Part shown: one piece after another, positions 23,669 to 34,500 of the stretch
Layout of the letters: each line of letters opens with the position of its first letter
Position numbering within the stretch: the first letter of the stretch is position 1
Assembly: GCA_902702965.1 (NCBI GenBank)
Contig: CACRXP010000398.1
Location: 227,070-291,069, forward strand
Reading direction: 5' to 3'
Length of the DNA: 64,000 nt
Source: Spirometra erinaceieuropaei
Taxonomy: Eukaryota > Platyhelminthes > Cestoda > Diphyllobothriidea > Diphyllobothriidae
Program-made: the position numbers and the translations under genes
The notes under the pieces: generated by a model
Told to the model about the DNA's origin: nothing
Database searches by the model: none
The model's input: the letters and a program-made list of their open reading frames with translations, nothing else

Positions 23669-24161
23669 TATTGGCAAACCCAAGACAAACCGAACGAAAC
23701 ACTGTCGAATGTTGCAAACTAAAATTCTTTTACACCAATGCTCAGAGTCTGTTTTCCAAGCTTGACGAACTGAGAATACAGGTAGCCGATACTCTTCCCG
23801 ATGTTATAGCAATAACAGAAACGTGGCTGTCAGAGGACGTTGGCGATTGCGAGGTAGCATTAACAGGATACCATTTGTTTAGGAGAGACAGGAGAGGCCG
23901 CCGGGGTGGGGGAGTTGCCATATATGTCAAGAGCAACTTAGCAGTGTGTGAGAGGACCGACAAGATTTCTAACGACACAGAGGCAATTTGGCTGACTATA
24001 AAGGCGCGGGGATCTCAGTCCCTCGAAGTCTTAACTATCTACCGGCCACCGCAGGCGGATCCCGACCCAGATACTGGTCTACTGAAAAGCATAAAAGAGA
24101 TCGCCAGCCGACCAGACGTTGTTATCATGGGGGATTTTAATGTACCATGCATTCAATGGAG
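23629..24161 (+). pseudogene. LINE family 3 ORF2, endonuclease domain, cut by a gap
   Basis: It overlaps the end of ORF1 by 40 bases. Endonuclease motifs are all in one frame: YTNAQSLFSKLDEL, ITETWLSEDV, RRGGGVAIYVK, TIYRPPQ and IMGDFNVPCIQW. These correspond to the Asn, Glu and Asp-Asn catalytic blocks of apurinic-type LINE endonucleases. The sequence stops at the run of N. The frame is undamaged up to that point, so this was probably a fairly young copy. Confidence 0.85.
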
Positions 24162-24243
24162 NNNNNNNNNNNNNNNNNNNNNNNNNNNNNNNNNNNNNNN
24201 NNNNNNNNNNNNNNNNNNNNNNNNNNNNNNNNNNNNNNNNNNN
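24162..24243. other. Assembly gap (82 N) replacing the RT of a LINE
   Basis: Endonuclease sequence lies on the left and the extreme ORF2 C-terminus on the right. The expected missing DNA is about 1.5 kb, so the gap length is probably not real unless the copy is deleted. Confidence 0.9.
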
Positions 24244-24331
24244 TGGACGTCGTCATGTCCTTATCCGTGGACTCATTTAAGAGAAAGCTTGACCAGTACA
24301 GGGATATGTACCTCCACAGCATCGGAAACTA
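24244..24331 (+). pseudogene. C-terminal tip of LINE family 3 ORF2
   Basis: The stretch SVDSFKRKLDQYRD followed by a stop aligns with SVETFKRRLDRYM at the end of the neighbouring RT (25905-25940). Confidence 0.75.
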
Positions 24332-24674
24332 ACAAATTTCCCCCCTGTACCAACCGCCCACCAAACGTTTGTGTGTTACAAAGCATGCTACTCCCTATAT
24401 TTCAGTAACATTACGTTTTACAATGTTTACTATCTCCTGACCGCCACATATGCGCTTTCTTCGATATTATTTGGTCCATTCAGAACCGTACTGGATATTG
24501 TAAAATTTTGACATAGAAGGCATTCACAGACAAATTCATACCAGTGACCAATGCTTGATGTATGTAATTACTTACCTTTACATTGTTTTTTTTATGACGT
24601 TATTGTAACCAAAAGGGAGTTCAAAGGCGCTCGCCTATCTTTCCCTTAATAAATCTGATCTGATCTGATCTGAA

Positions 24675-25962
24675 CTACAGACCCGTCAGTCTGACATCAA
24701 TCTGCTGCAAAGTGATGGAGAAAACCATAAAAAAGGAGTTGATGGCCTACTTGGAAACCCACAACTTCTTGTCCAATACACAATATGGTTTCCGTAGGGG
24801 AGGATCATGTGTTACGAACTTGCTATACACATTGCAAAGTTGGACACGAGCACTGGACGCAAAACACACCGTGCATGTTGCCTATATTGATTTTCGGAAG
24901 GCGTTTGACAGTGTTCCGCACCAGCATCTCCTACGCAAGTTGAGAATTATGGGCATCGGTGGCAAACTTCTCAAATGGATCGAAAATTTCCTTCTCGGCC
25001 GCTCCCAAATTGTCTGCGTAGAACAACAGCAATCAAGGTGCACATTCATAGAGAGTGGGGTCCCACAAGGCTGGGTGCTCGGACCAACTCTCTTTCTCTT
25101 GTTCATCAATGATTGCGTAGATGGGTTGGACTGTGATTGTGCCATGTTTGCGGATGACATAAAGATCTGGAAAGTCATCCAGAATGCTGCCGATGAGACC
25201 AACTTCCAAGAAAATCTTTGTCGATTGGACGAGTGGTCCCGCAGATGGCTCTTGTCCTTCAATTTGAAAAAATGCACCATTATGCGCCTCGGAAATCAGA
25301 GCCCTAGTACGCGGCAATACCATCTGAACGGAATGCCACTCCGAGAAGCAGAAACTCAGAAAGATCTCGGAGTTTGGGTTACAGACAGCCTAAAGCCTTC
25401 TACACAATGCTGTAAGGCGGCCAAGGCCGCAACGTCAATGCTATATGCCATCAAGCGGGCATTCGTAGTTTTCGATGAAGACTGCTTCACCAAAGTCTTC
25501 TGCACGTTTATAAGGCCCCATCTCGAATATGCAATTCAGGCCTGGAGACCGTGGACGCACCAGGATTACGATCTGCTCGAAAGGGTGCAAAGGCGAGCCA
25601 CAAAATTAGTAAGAGGTCAAAGTGCACTACCATACGGGATCCGCTTAACTAACCTTAATCTCGATCCTCTGAGTTATAGGCAGTTGCGCGGAGACATGAT
25701 ACAAACTTTCCGTATCGTGCGCGGCTTGGATTGTGCCCTTCGGTGCGATGACTTTTTCCAACTCGCCACCACAACTCACCTTCGGGGACATCCCTTCAAG
25801 CTACGTGTGCCACAGGGTAGACTGAATGTGAGAAAATATTTCTTCTCCAACCGTGTCGTGGAACCGTGGAATAACCTGCCCGAGACGGTTGATATGTCTC
25901 AGTCTGTGGAGACATTTAAACGTCGCCTTGACAGATATATGCTGCAGCAACAAGCGGACTAA
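24675..25962 (+). pseudogene. LINE family 3 reverse transcriptase, open but 5'-truncated
   Basis: The frame from NYRPVSLTSI through the ATG at 24712 to the stop at 25960-25962 is uninterrupted (about 429 residues). RT motifs in order are YIDFRKAFDSVPH (about 24880-24920), SGVPQGWVLGPTLF, MFADDIKIW (about 25144-25170; F-A-D-D) and LNLKKC/LGVWV-type blocks. The Arg-rich WRPWTHQDYDLLERVQRRA and the C-terminal WNNLPETV follow. The usual Gly/Ser after PQG is Trp here. With no endonuclease and no promoter, the copy cannot be autonomous. Confidence 0.9.
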
Positions 25963-26142
25963 ACGACTTTTTAACCATGTGACTAGTGACATATGTGAAT
26001 CAATGTATGCATTCACTTAATGCTGTAATTTCTTCACATTTTTGCTTGTTTATCGATTTTTTATGTACAAATAGGGAGTTCAAAGGCGTAAGCCTATTTC
26101 CCTCAAATACACTGACTGACACTGACTGACTGACTGACTGAC
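24675..26142 (+). mobile_element. LINE family 3, copy b, 5'-truncated
   Basis: It starts inside the RT (NYRPVSLTSI) immediately after the (ATCTG)n tail of copy a. It ends with a hairpin AGGGA...AGGC GTAA GCCT...TCCCT (26073-26103) and a tail of (ACTG)n units to about 26142. Inserting directly at another element's tail is common for LINEs that use short repeats as priming sites. Confidence 0.9.
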
Positions 26143-26879
26143 ATCCGTTAACCTCCCCCAGCCCTACTTCCCTAGACAATCTGATTTGTATTCATGAGCC
26201 CTGTGCTTGCTCATTGTCCGAGTCGCATGACAGGACGTATGCATGGATAAGTATACACGAGCTGCAAGAACCACCCCCACCCCCCCCCCCTCCGGCATGG
26301 TGTGAGGACGTTTTATTCACATTTAACCACAGCATTAATTCTCCTAACTTCCACCCAAAAGCACTTTGCACCTCGGTAAGTCTCTGACCAGCTCTCCAGG
26401 TAAACTGCTGAGCCAGTGTACGACTTTCGGGGATGTTAACCCGGCAACCGGATAATGAGCTCACCTCGGGTATGAGTACTGCAAATGGCAAACATATGCT
26501 CTGCGCCTGCATCTAAATGCTGCAGTAAATCTGAAAACATACCCCAGAAGTTTGCCCAAATCAATGACGCGCTGCTTTCCTCTGCAATGTCATATGGGCA
26601 ATGCAAAAATTAATAACGTTAATTGGTACGCCGCGTCCATTCGTAAGCGGCATATGGCAACCGTGAGCATCAGTTCCAGTAGCCGGTTTGTCCGTAGATG
26701 AAGCTGGGCACATAAGTAGTCGCAAATTCGTGGTTTGACTGGTGTTGTGCATGATGCAGTGGGTTAGTAAATTATTTTATTTAACTGCTATTAGGATAAT
26801 TTTATGGAGGTAGACTTCATATCGAAGGAATCCGAATGACTACGTCCATTGGCCGTGTCATGCAAGTACTACGACTTCT
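26143..26879. other. No gene recognised
   Basis: Contains a C-rich run (about 26270-26290). No domain, splice-linked exon or repeat family was identified. Confidence 0.45.
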
Positions 26880-27390
26880 TCTGAGAAGACTTCAGATAGA
26901 AATAATACTGCAAATACTACTAAGGTAATCAATAAACCGTCTGGTAATATTACTGTCACCACTGAGGCGGCCTACACGAAGGCATTCCCCAGAACTGCAA
27001 CCATTAACAGTTGTACATCTACAGCCGTCGGTATTGCACTGTGGGTAATGCCACTGCAAACGGAACTCGTAATATCTCTGCCAGTAAGATAACTGTAGAA
27101 CGGCGACTGTATTGTTATGGGTACTGCCATCACAAGCAACAGTACACCCCTTCTATGAAATTAGGCAGCCAGCAAAAACTGAAATCATTACCGCTGCGGC
27201 AACTGCTGGCTACTGCTACTGCTACGGTAAATGGTGTAGGCTTTCGTGCAAGTCAAAACGACCAATAGTAATGTCAGTATGACTACTCCGTCAGATGCCT
27301 GTATGCAAACTGCATATGGTAACTGACAATAAGAAGCTCAGTGCTAGTATTACTATAGCAACCATTTCCTCAGAGTGTCGCGACTAGCAG
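26880..27390. repeat. Degenerate ACT-triplet region, left of foldback E
   Basis: Imperfect ACT/AAT/ACC triplets. They are of the same kind as those at 28376-30085 on the other side of the foldback element, as if one array had been split by the insertion. Confidence 0.6.
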
Positions 27391-27392
27391 TA

Positions 27393-28372
27393 CAGTAGTT
27401 GGGCTAACTCATGAAATGTCGACCGAGATTCCGTAAATGAGTTTTCGTTTCGAGGAGATTAATTAAGCAAGGTTGTGAAACTAATCGTCGTGCAGCGTAA
27501 TTCTATAATAATTCAGTTACCTCAGGATGCCGGCCTTCGAACGAACTTCTTTCCGGCTGCATACAAAACTATACTCTGTAAAAATGACTGCATATGTAGC
27601 ATGCACTTTTTTTATTGATTTTTAATGCCCTTAAATATTCAATTATATTGCATGGAAAACATATTAATTCGTTTGCTCCTTTGGTACATAATCGCGTCTT
27701 CTTCCAATTTTATACTCGAAGAAAGGGGTATAATTCGGTTTTACACAGGTTCTAAGTGGAAGATTTTAATACCGTGAAATGGTCATTCATAAAACGTCAG
27801 GTCTCTGCATGTACAAATGGGACTTGTAAAGTTACCTATACGGCTCAAATCCACTGTTAAATTTTATGAACCCTTTACGGTTTCCTCTTAATACCGTAGA
27901 GAAATTATGGTTTTCCGTACGCGATGAAATATACGGCTTGTAGTTTGGAAGCTCTGAATGCAAGTGTAACAGCAGGTCGGGCTCAAAACTAGTCAAGAAT
28001 TGGAAAAAGGTTTTGAACACCAAGTTATACCGTTTCTTCTAGTATGAAATTGAAAGAAGACGTAATTTTGTACCAAAGGAGCAAAAGAATGAATATTTTT
28101 ATACATGTTTCCATGAAATGTAATTGAATTTTTGTGGACATCTAAGGTCAATGAGAAAAGTGCTTACTGCATAAGTGGTCATTTGTACAGACGATAGTTT
28201 TGTATGCAGCCGGAAAGAAGTTCGTTCGAAAGCCGACATCCTGAGGTTACTGAATTATTATAGAATTACGTTGAACAATGATGAAGTTTACAACCCTACG
28301 TAATTAATCTTTTCGAAACGAAAACGCATTTTGGAATTTCGGTTGATATTTCATGATTTAGCCCACCAACTG
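27393..28372. mobile_element. Foldback element copy E (complete, TA target site)
   Basis: TA at 27391-27392 and TA at 28373-28374 flank termini CAGTAGTTGGGCTAAC and TTAGCCCACCAACTG. The length is 980 bp, almost equal to copy F (982 bp). Long inverted arms contain TTTTCGTTTCGA and CTTCGAACGAACTTC with their inverses. No transposase. Confidence 0.9.
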
Positions 28373-28375
28373 TAA

Positions 28376-29720
28376 TTCTGATGGTAAAACTACTACTGCA
28401 GGTAGGTAGACGACTACCGTCATTGATGCAGGAGCTGTTTCTGATGCTATGGCATATGTCTCTCGCAGGAAAAGTAAGGAATGAGAGTGAACCTGCCCCT
28501 ACTGAGGTCCATAAAACTACACTACTACAAGGACGGAAATCACAATTGGCATCTGGAGGACACCTAGCCCCATGCGGCTACTGTATAGACTATTGCATCT
28601 AATTCTTCCGTGCGTAGCTGTATTACCTCCACCTGTAGAACAAATGCATTCGCTATATTTACTACTTTTTATACTACACTTGCATCTATTACTAATACCG
28701 GGAGAACGTATACGTCTTCAAAATCGGCCGCCATGGCTGATACCAATGCTTCCGCTACTAGTACATCCATTACTATCAAAACCGTTACTAATAATGCTGC
28801 TAATATTGCCACTACAACGATTACTACTAATACTACCAATACTACTACCCGCACGATTACTACGAGTACTACTGCACTAACGGGCAGCACAACTATTATT
28901 GTTACCACCACCTCTACTACTCTTGTGGCTACTGCGACCTATAGTAATACTGCAACTGCAAGTACCACTCAACGGTACATTAATGACACCGAGATCGAAG
29001 TCAATCGGCGCGCGTACCATTCCCAACAGTAGTAAGGCGGTAAGAAATTTCGGTACCGCCGGCATCACTAAGACTACTTGAACGATAGGAAGTGCAAGGT
29101 CTACGCGTCGGATACTACCTGAACGACTGTTACTGCCAATGGGTTTGCAACTAGCACCACAGTTGTGCCACTGTCAGTGAAAAGCAATACTGCGGCTGCT
29201 GACAATGCTTCTAAAAATAGTAATGTTAGAAAGTCAGAAACCATTACATAGACGACAACTATTACCAATGCTGCCGCCGTCAATAATGTCAATACTACGA
29301 CGGTAAATAATGGATGTGGTAGCATTATGAAGACTTCCACAGGTAAAACTACCGCTGCTCAACCCTTCTGCAGCTACAACTACTGCAACTCAGTAAACTA
29401 CGAATGCTGCTGCAGGTACAACTACTAAAATCACCAATATTGTTACTTCTATCAACAGAATTTCTACTTCAATTACTAATGTCGTTGCCCCTAGTGCTAT
29501 TAGTAATGCCATTGATATTACTACTATTACCACGACCACAACGGAAATGCCACATATTTAAATACTAACTTGATGACAGCCAACAGTGCGGAAACTATTT
29601 TAAATTCAACTATTCTGGCATGTGGCGCGGCAGCAGTAACTACCGGTACTAGTACGTCAGCAACAAGCAGAACAACCTCAATTAATCTACTGAAATAAGA
29701 CTGGCCACTGGGACTACTGC
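28376..29720. repeat. Degenerate ACT/AAT/ACC triplet array
   Basis: Over 1.3 kb of triplet-biased DNA. Thr-, Val- or Leu-rich open frames overlap on both strands (28610-29032 and 28669-28911, for example), which is the expected product of a triplet repeat. I do not call genes here. Confidence 0.75.
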
Positions 29721-29839
29721 CGGTACGGACGAAATGCCACTGCAGTCGGTAGATCTAATACATCTCAGAAATGCAAACCTAGAACTGCTGCTATGGGTAA
29801 ATGTCAGCGGTGATTGTTACCCTAAAGAACTGCTAGAAA

Positions 29840-29848
29840 CACTATTAT

Positions 29849-29886
<38 letters not shown>

Positions 29887-29887
29887 T

Positions 29888-29953
<66 letters not shown>

Positions 29954-30085
29954 TACTACTACTACTACTACTGCTACAACTACTACTACTTCTTCTTCTA
30001 CTACTACTACTACTACTACTACTGCCACAACCAATAATACTACTACTACGTCCACCACTGGTGCTACTACTAAAACTACTACTTT
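29840..30085. repeat. (ACT)n microsatellite, nearly pure
   Basis: Runs of ACT with rare ACC, GCT and TCT interruptions. Read in other frames it gives poly-Leu (+) and poly-Val (-) open frames of 118 and 78 residues, both artefacts. Confidence 0.95.
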
Positions 30086-30340
30086 GCTAACTGTTATGGT
30101 ATGGGTAACACTGACTGAAGTAATACTAGTACCAGTAACGCCAATGGATGTGCAACTGTTATTTGTGGCCTAAATACGGATAACAGAAAGTGACTAACAA
30201 TATCGTAAATAGATAACTAATGCAGTAGACGCCTCTACAACGGATAGTAGTATCAAAAGTTGCGCTAAGTGATAGTACTACTCACTACCACAAGCAATAA
30301 CTCGGAAGAAAGCCGCACGCACATACGACAGGAAAAGCAG

Positions 30341-30476
30341 CAGATGAGGAAAGTTTAAAAAACATGCCTACTGTAGGCAACCAGTAGGCGTTAAAGCAGG
30401 AAAAGCAGCAGGAAAAGCAGGAAAAGAGGCAGATGAGGAAAGTTTAAAAAACATGCCTACTGTAGGCAACCAGTAG
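30341..30476 (+). repeat. Two identical 47 bp repeats, 89 bp apart
   Basis: The block starting CAGATGAGGAAAGTTT and ending CAACCAGTAG occurs at 30341-30387 and 30430-30476 without a mismatch. It is embedded in GCAGGAAAA-type short repeats. It contains the palindrome GCCTACTGTAGGC. Confidence 0.9.
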
Positions 30477-30521
30477 TCGCAACACTCCGATTCGCCGCGA
30501 ATCGGAGTGTTGCGACACTGG
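30470..30521. repeat. Near-perfect 24 bp-arm hairpin
   Basis: Arms 30476-30494 and 30498-30516 are 19 bp perfect inverted repeats around a 3-base loop. After one bulged A (30475), five more pairs (30470-30474 with 30517-30521) extend the stem to 24 bp. The structure is strong enough to form a cruciform or RNA hairpin. It is not followed by a T run and has no known function. Confidence 0.9.
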
Positions 30522-31423
30522 TACCATACCGAAAATTTTAGCCCCTTGTTAGTACGTCGAGTGTGGCGTCTATTCGCGGCAAAGGGAAGAAATGACTCGT
30601 AGTGGACGCGTTGATTCGGAGGTAGTCTGCACAAAATCGGAGTAAGCCGTCTATCTTAAGCAACGGTTTTAGTGGTGAAGCCCAGGGAAGTTGAAGGGGC
30701 CGGATAACCCCTTAGCGCTGCTGTGGGAAGAAATGTGTAAACGGATGGCGCCTATGGTGGTCATGAGCGAACTATCTGCCGTTTGGAGACTTGGAAAGGG
30801 GCAACTTCGTCTGGTAAGTATTGTCCACTCAGTTCTGTCTGATGAATTATTTGCCCCTGTGCTGATGAAGTCGTCAATGGGGTGGTCATAGAGGTGCATC
30901 ACAGTATAAAACATTATACTATTGTGCAAGTTATTGCTGTAACCAAGGGTACTGTGTTTGCTGTCTCTGTTGTTCGTCATCGAGGAAGTTGCTCGTTGGA
31001 CTCTGTTATGACCGAGTGTGATGAATGGGGGACGGGAGGCAGTAAAGCGTGCGGTAGGTAGTAGATCGTGTGGGCCGGCATCACAGACTCTTCCTAAATA
31101 CGTCCTTGAAAACAAAGTCCACGCGTCATATCTGCTAGAAGGGGAAGTCTGTGGAATAGAATCTGGGATCTTGAATAACTTAAAGTCTTGCAATAATGAT
31201 AACCACAATGACCTAGAAACCGCAGAACGCCGGCTGCAATTGGTTTTCGGCTGCACATTATGTAAAGCAAAAACTTCCCGAACGTTTGACTTGTCGATCT
31301 TTTCTATCTCGCTACACACCATGATGTGTGCAACACGCATCACAATCGCTCGCATTTTTCAAAATCTGCCGAAGTCATGCTTTCTAACTAGTAGTCAGAT
31401 TTTCATATCGTAGTAAGGTTTAG
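30522..31423. other. Region upstream of NFS1; first exon not identified
   Basis: The start codon, mitochondrial leader and promoter of NFS1 should lie here or further left. Open frames on both strands (30669-31355 minus, 31018-31413 plus) overlap each other and show no domain. None gives a leader peptide that splices cleanly to the exon at 31424. Confidence 0.4.
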
Positions 31424-31500
31424 GTTCCAAGTGCTATTCGTCGTTGCCTAAGGAGGGCAGAAGGCCTCTCTACATGGACTTCCAGGCCACAACGCCAGTT
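31424..31500 (+). CDS. NFS1: NFS1 exon encoding [12 protein letters not shown] (left boundary uncertain)
   Basis: The frame is open back to a stop at 31414-31416. A plausible acceptor ends at 31423 (TTTAG). The right end GTT is followed by the donor GTATGC. It encodes the start of the conserved PLP-fold domain. Confidence 0.8.
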
Positions 31501-34500
31501 GTATGCTATTTGTTGCACTTATTCAGTTCTAGGATCCGCGCGTTTTAGATGCCATGCTACCCTACTTTATAGGCTCATATGGAAATCCTCATTCTCGCAC
31601 TCACATGTATGGCTGGGAATGTGAAAAAGCCGTCGAAGTCGCCCGCGCGGTTTGACACGTGCTGTCTTATCTAATAATTCCATCACAGGAAATTGCTGAA
31701 CTAATCAATGCCGATCCCAAAGAAATAATTTTTACGAGCGGAGCGACTGAGAGCAATAACCTGTCAATCAAGGGAGTTTCGCGTTTCTATCGCTCAACAA
31801 AACGGCACATAATTACTTCTCAAATCGTAATTTTCTCTGTCGTCCTTAATCTTCTTAAGGAGCACAAGTGCGTTTTAGATTCCTGTCGTGCAATGGAAAG
31901 CGAAGGCTTCAAGGTTACCTACCTGCCTGTCCAGAAGAATGGACTCGTGTCACCTGAAGAGTTGGAAAAAGCAATTCAGCCAGACACAGGCCTTGTGTCC
32001 ATTATGACCGTTAATAATGAAATCGGTGTTACCCAACCGCTTGATGAACTTGTTAAGATCTGCAAAGCTAAAAAAGTGTTTTTCCACACGGACGCTGCGC
32101 AGGCCGTTGGAAAAATCCCAGTTGATGTTAAAAAACTGAATGTACGCGAACTTAACTTCCTCCTTTCATACTTGCCTTTGATTGCGGATTAATGCCCTTC
32201 TCATATAACGGTAGAATGGTCCTTAGGGGACACTTAGGAGAGTCCCCCTTTTATGCATATTCGACGTGTTATTTGATGAATGTTTTTCAGTTATTCATGT
32301 GTCAAAATTCCGTGGTTTGCTTTGCATGTGGGAGCGCAGTACGTCAGCCCTATTTGGTCAAGTGCGGCAAGGCTAATTTTTTAGCGTCGTTTTTGCAAGG
32401 TCGCTAGCCCAAAGGCTCCTAATTCTTGAATTTGGGCAATAGCCTGATTCGCTTTAAGCAACAATTAACTGACGCAACCGACCTGTTCCGGAAATTCCTT
32501 CTTGTAATTCATCCTTAGGCTAATGTTCGTTCTCTCTGGTGCAAGCTTAGTATAAGGAACCCGAGACATACTGCCAAGCCTGTTTTCGAGGCCTTACTGG
32601 CAGTTAATTAGAACACACATAGTGCTCACAATAAGTACGACCGACTGACAGAAGATTTCAGACAAAAATGATCAAATATTCGCCAGTGAAGAATGCACCG
32701 TTCTGCTCTACACATCATGACGGCTCAACGAATGTGTACGACAATGTCCACCGTCCCATTTGACACCGATGTTTTTGAGCTGCGCAACGATACATCACAC
32801 AACCTGCCCTGGCATGCATGTTTGTTGAGCCCTTATCGGCCGTTGTCGTGCCTATGTAGCAGGTCTCATGGCATACACCCCACAATATACATACGAAAAC
32901 CTTGTTAGCCGCGCTCATAATGGGGGTGACATTATGTCAACAAACGTCATGCACCCTCACGGGCCCGCATTTCTGCGCAGCTCCCTCTTTATACGCGACC
33001 TAAGGGATGGAACTTCGACATTCTCGCAGCTTTCGAGTTTCCAAGCGGCCATAACATCTCTTTCCGCTGTAGGTGCTTTTTGGTCCGTACGCAACGGTGA
33101 TTATTTGTTCGGACTAGAGCCACACTATGCCGAGAGGACGACTTACGGACAAATTAAATGTCAGTAAACCGACACTTGGTCTACTGAAAGCCCATAAACT
33201 CCGATGTGGACAATTTTCGGAAGTGAGAATTCTTTGGTAATTAATCAGGGCACAAAATTTCGCACAAACGTCCACGCTTGCAAGGCGACTATGCGAGTTA
33301 TTCTGACCAACAGCTGGTCTACTGGTCAGGTAGATTAATGGAAGTCAGTGGTCCGTTCGTCGCATTCACATCATCACCGCCGGGCTGACACACGGCGGAT
33401 AAGCCGGAATCGGCCACTTCCGATAACACTTCTTTAGTATTGATTATCAGTCCCAACCGGCCGCCAGAGTTGCGGCCATGGGGCTTACATTCCACCCCAA
33501 TGCAACCTCTATGGATGATCTTTCTGCTTTTTTTCACTCTACACATGATTTAATTGTCAATCTCCTGCTGTAAGCAAATTTGGCCGAATTCTCGACATTT
33601 GACTACGAACGACCGCTTGATTTTCCTCCGCGCATTAAACGTGTCGTAGTCGACACATTTTTGACCGCGTGGCCGTACTATACTATGTCGGTAGTACGTC
33701 TCTGTAACTTAATAAAACGCGCGCGCAGTTGCTTCTGACTTTACTTGCGACGGTCGTATATTTTTGTGATTTTCGATCTGGTAAAAATAGCACCTTTTCA
33801 AGGCAGTAAGAATTCTTTGCAAGCCCTGATCTACTGACAGTACTATCTATCTGCTGCCAGATAGCACAGTCGCGATAGCATTTTCCGTCCATTTGATCTG
33901 AAATACTGTTGACCACCCATACGCGTCTCGTATGTTTAATTCCCTGGCGCGTTTTTAAATGACGAAATCGTTTACTCGCATTCTTGTGTAGGAATCACGT
34001 TGGTCTGCTCTTATTTCCGTTGACATCCCTCCTGACAGGTTGACTTGATGTCTATCAGTGGGCATAAGTTGTACGGACCCAAGGGCGTGGGAGCGCTCTA
34101 TGTGCGACGTAGACCGCGTGTGCGCCTCGAGCCCTTGATGAGCGGTGGTGGCCAAGAGCGAGGTATGCGCTCGGGAACCGTGCCTGCACCACTGGTTGTT
34201 GGTCTGGGTGCTGCCTGTCGCATTGCAAAGGCTGAACTAAAGGTAAGTGACCTATTTATCTCCTTGATTTGCCCGCTCTTCCTTTCTGCCTGGTTGGCCA
34301 GTAGGTTGCCTGAAACAGAGTGAGCATTCGGGACTGACATGGTGAGCCAAGTCACTCTATCCTGTGGGTCAAGGGGACGCGGGCGGGGTGATTATTTTTT
34401 TGACCGCGTGATTTACGTTCACAAGTTGCAATTATTTAGCAAGAACTGCGTTATTGCAATTTGCAACTCTTTGCTGAACGTCTGTGCCCCGGAAAGATTG

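Larger units (their letters stand above)
22428..24674 (+). mobile_element. LINE family 3, copy a (ORF1, endonuclease, gap, 3' end)
   Basis: In order: a leader, an ORF1 (22644-23668 with one frameshift), the endonuclease half of ORF2 (23629-24161), an 82-base run of N, the last ~29 residues of ORF2 (24244-24331), a 3' UTR, the terminal hairpin (24613-24647) and an (ATCTG)n tail ending at about 24674. The RT itself is missing, because 82 bases cannot hold it. Either the gap is collapsed or the copy is deleted. Confidence 0.88.

Noticed and set aside
28610..29032. Thr-rich 140-residue open frame and mirror-image Val/Leu frames
   Set aside because: They are translations of ACT-type triplet repeats on both strands; no domain and no splice context.
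30669..31355. 228-residue minus-strand open frame upstream of NFS1
   Set aside because: No recognisable domain, overlaps a plus-strand frame, and looks unrelated to any family. A chance frame is more likely than a gene.
32142..32407. Continuation of the NFS1 open frame past 32141 and a following 71-residue frame
   Set aside because: The conserved protein sequence breaks exactly at a GT donor and resumes at 34039 after an AG acceptor, so this is intron.
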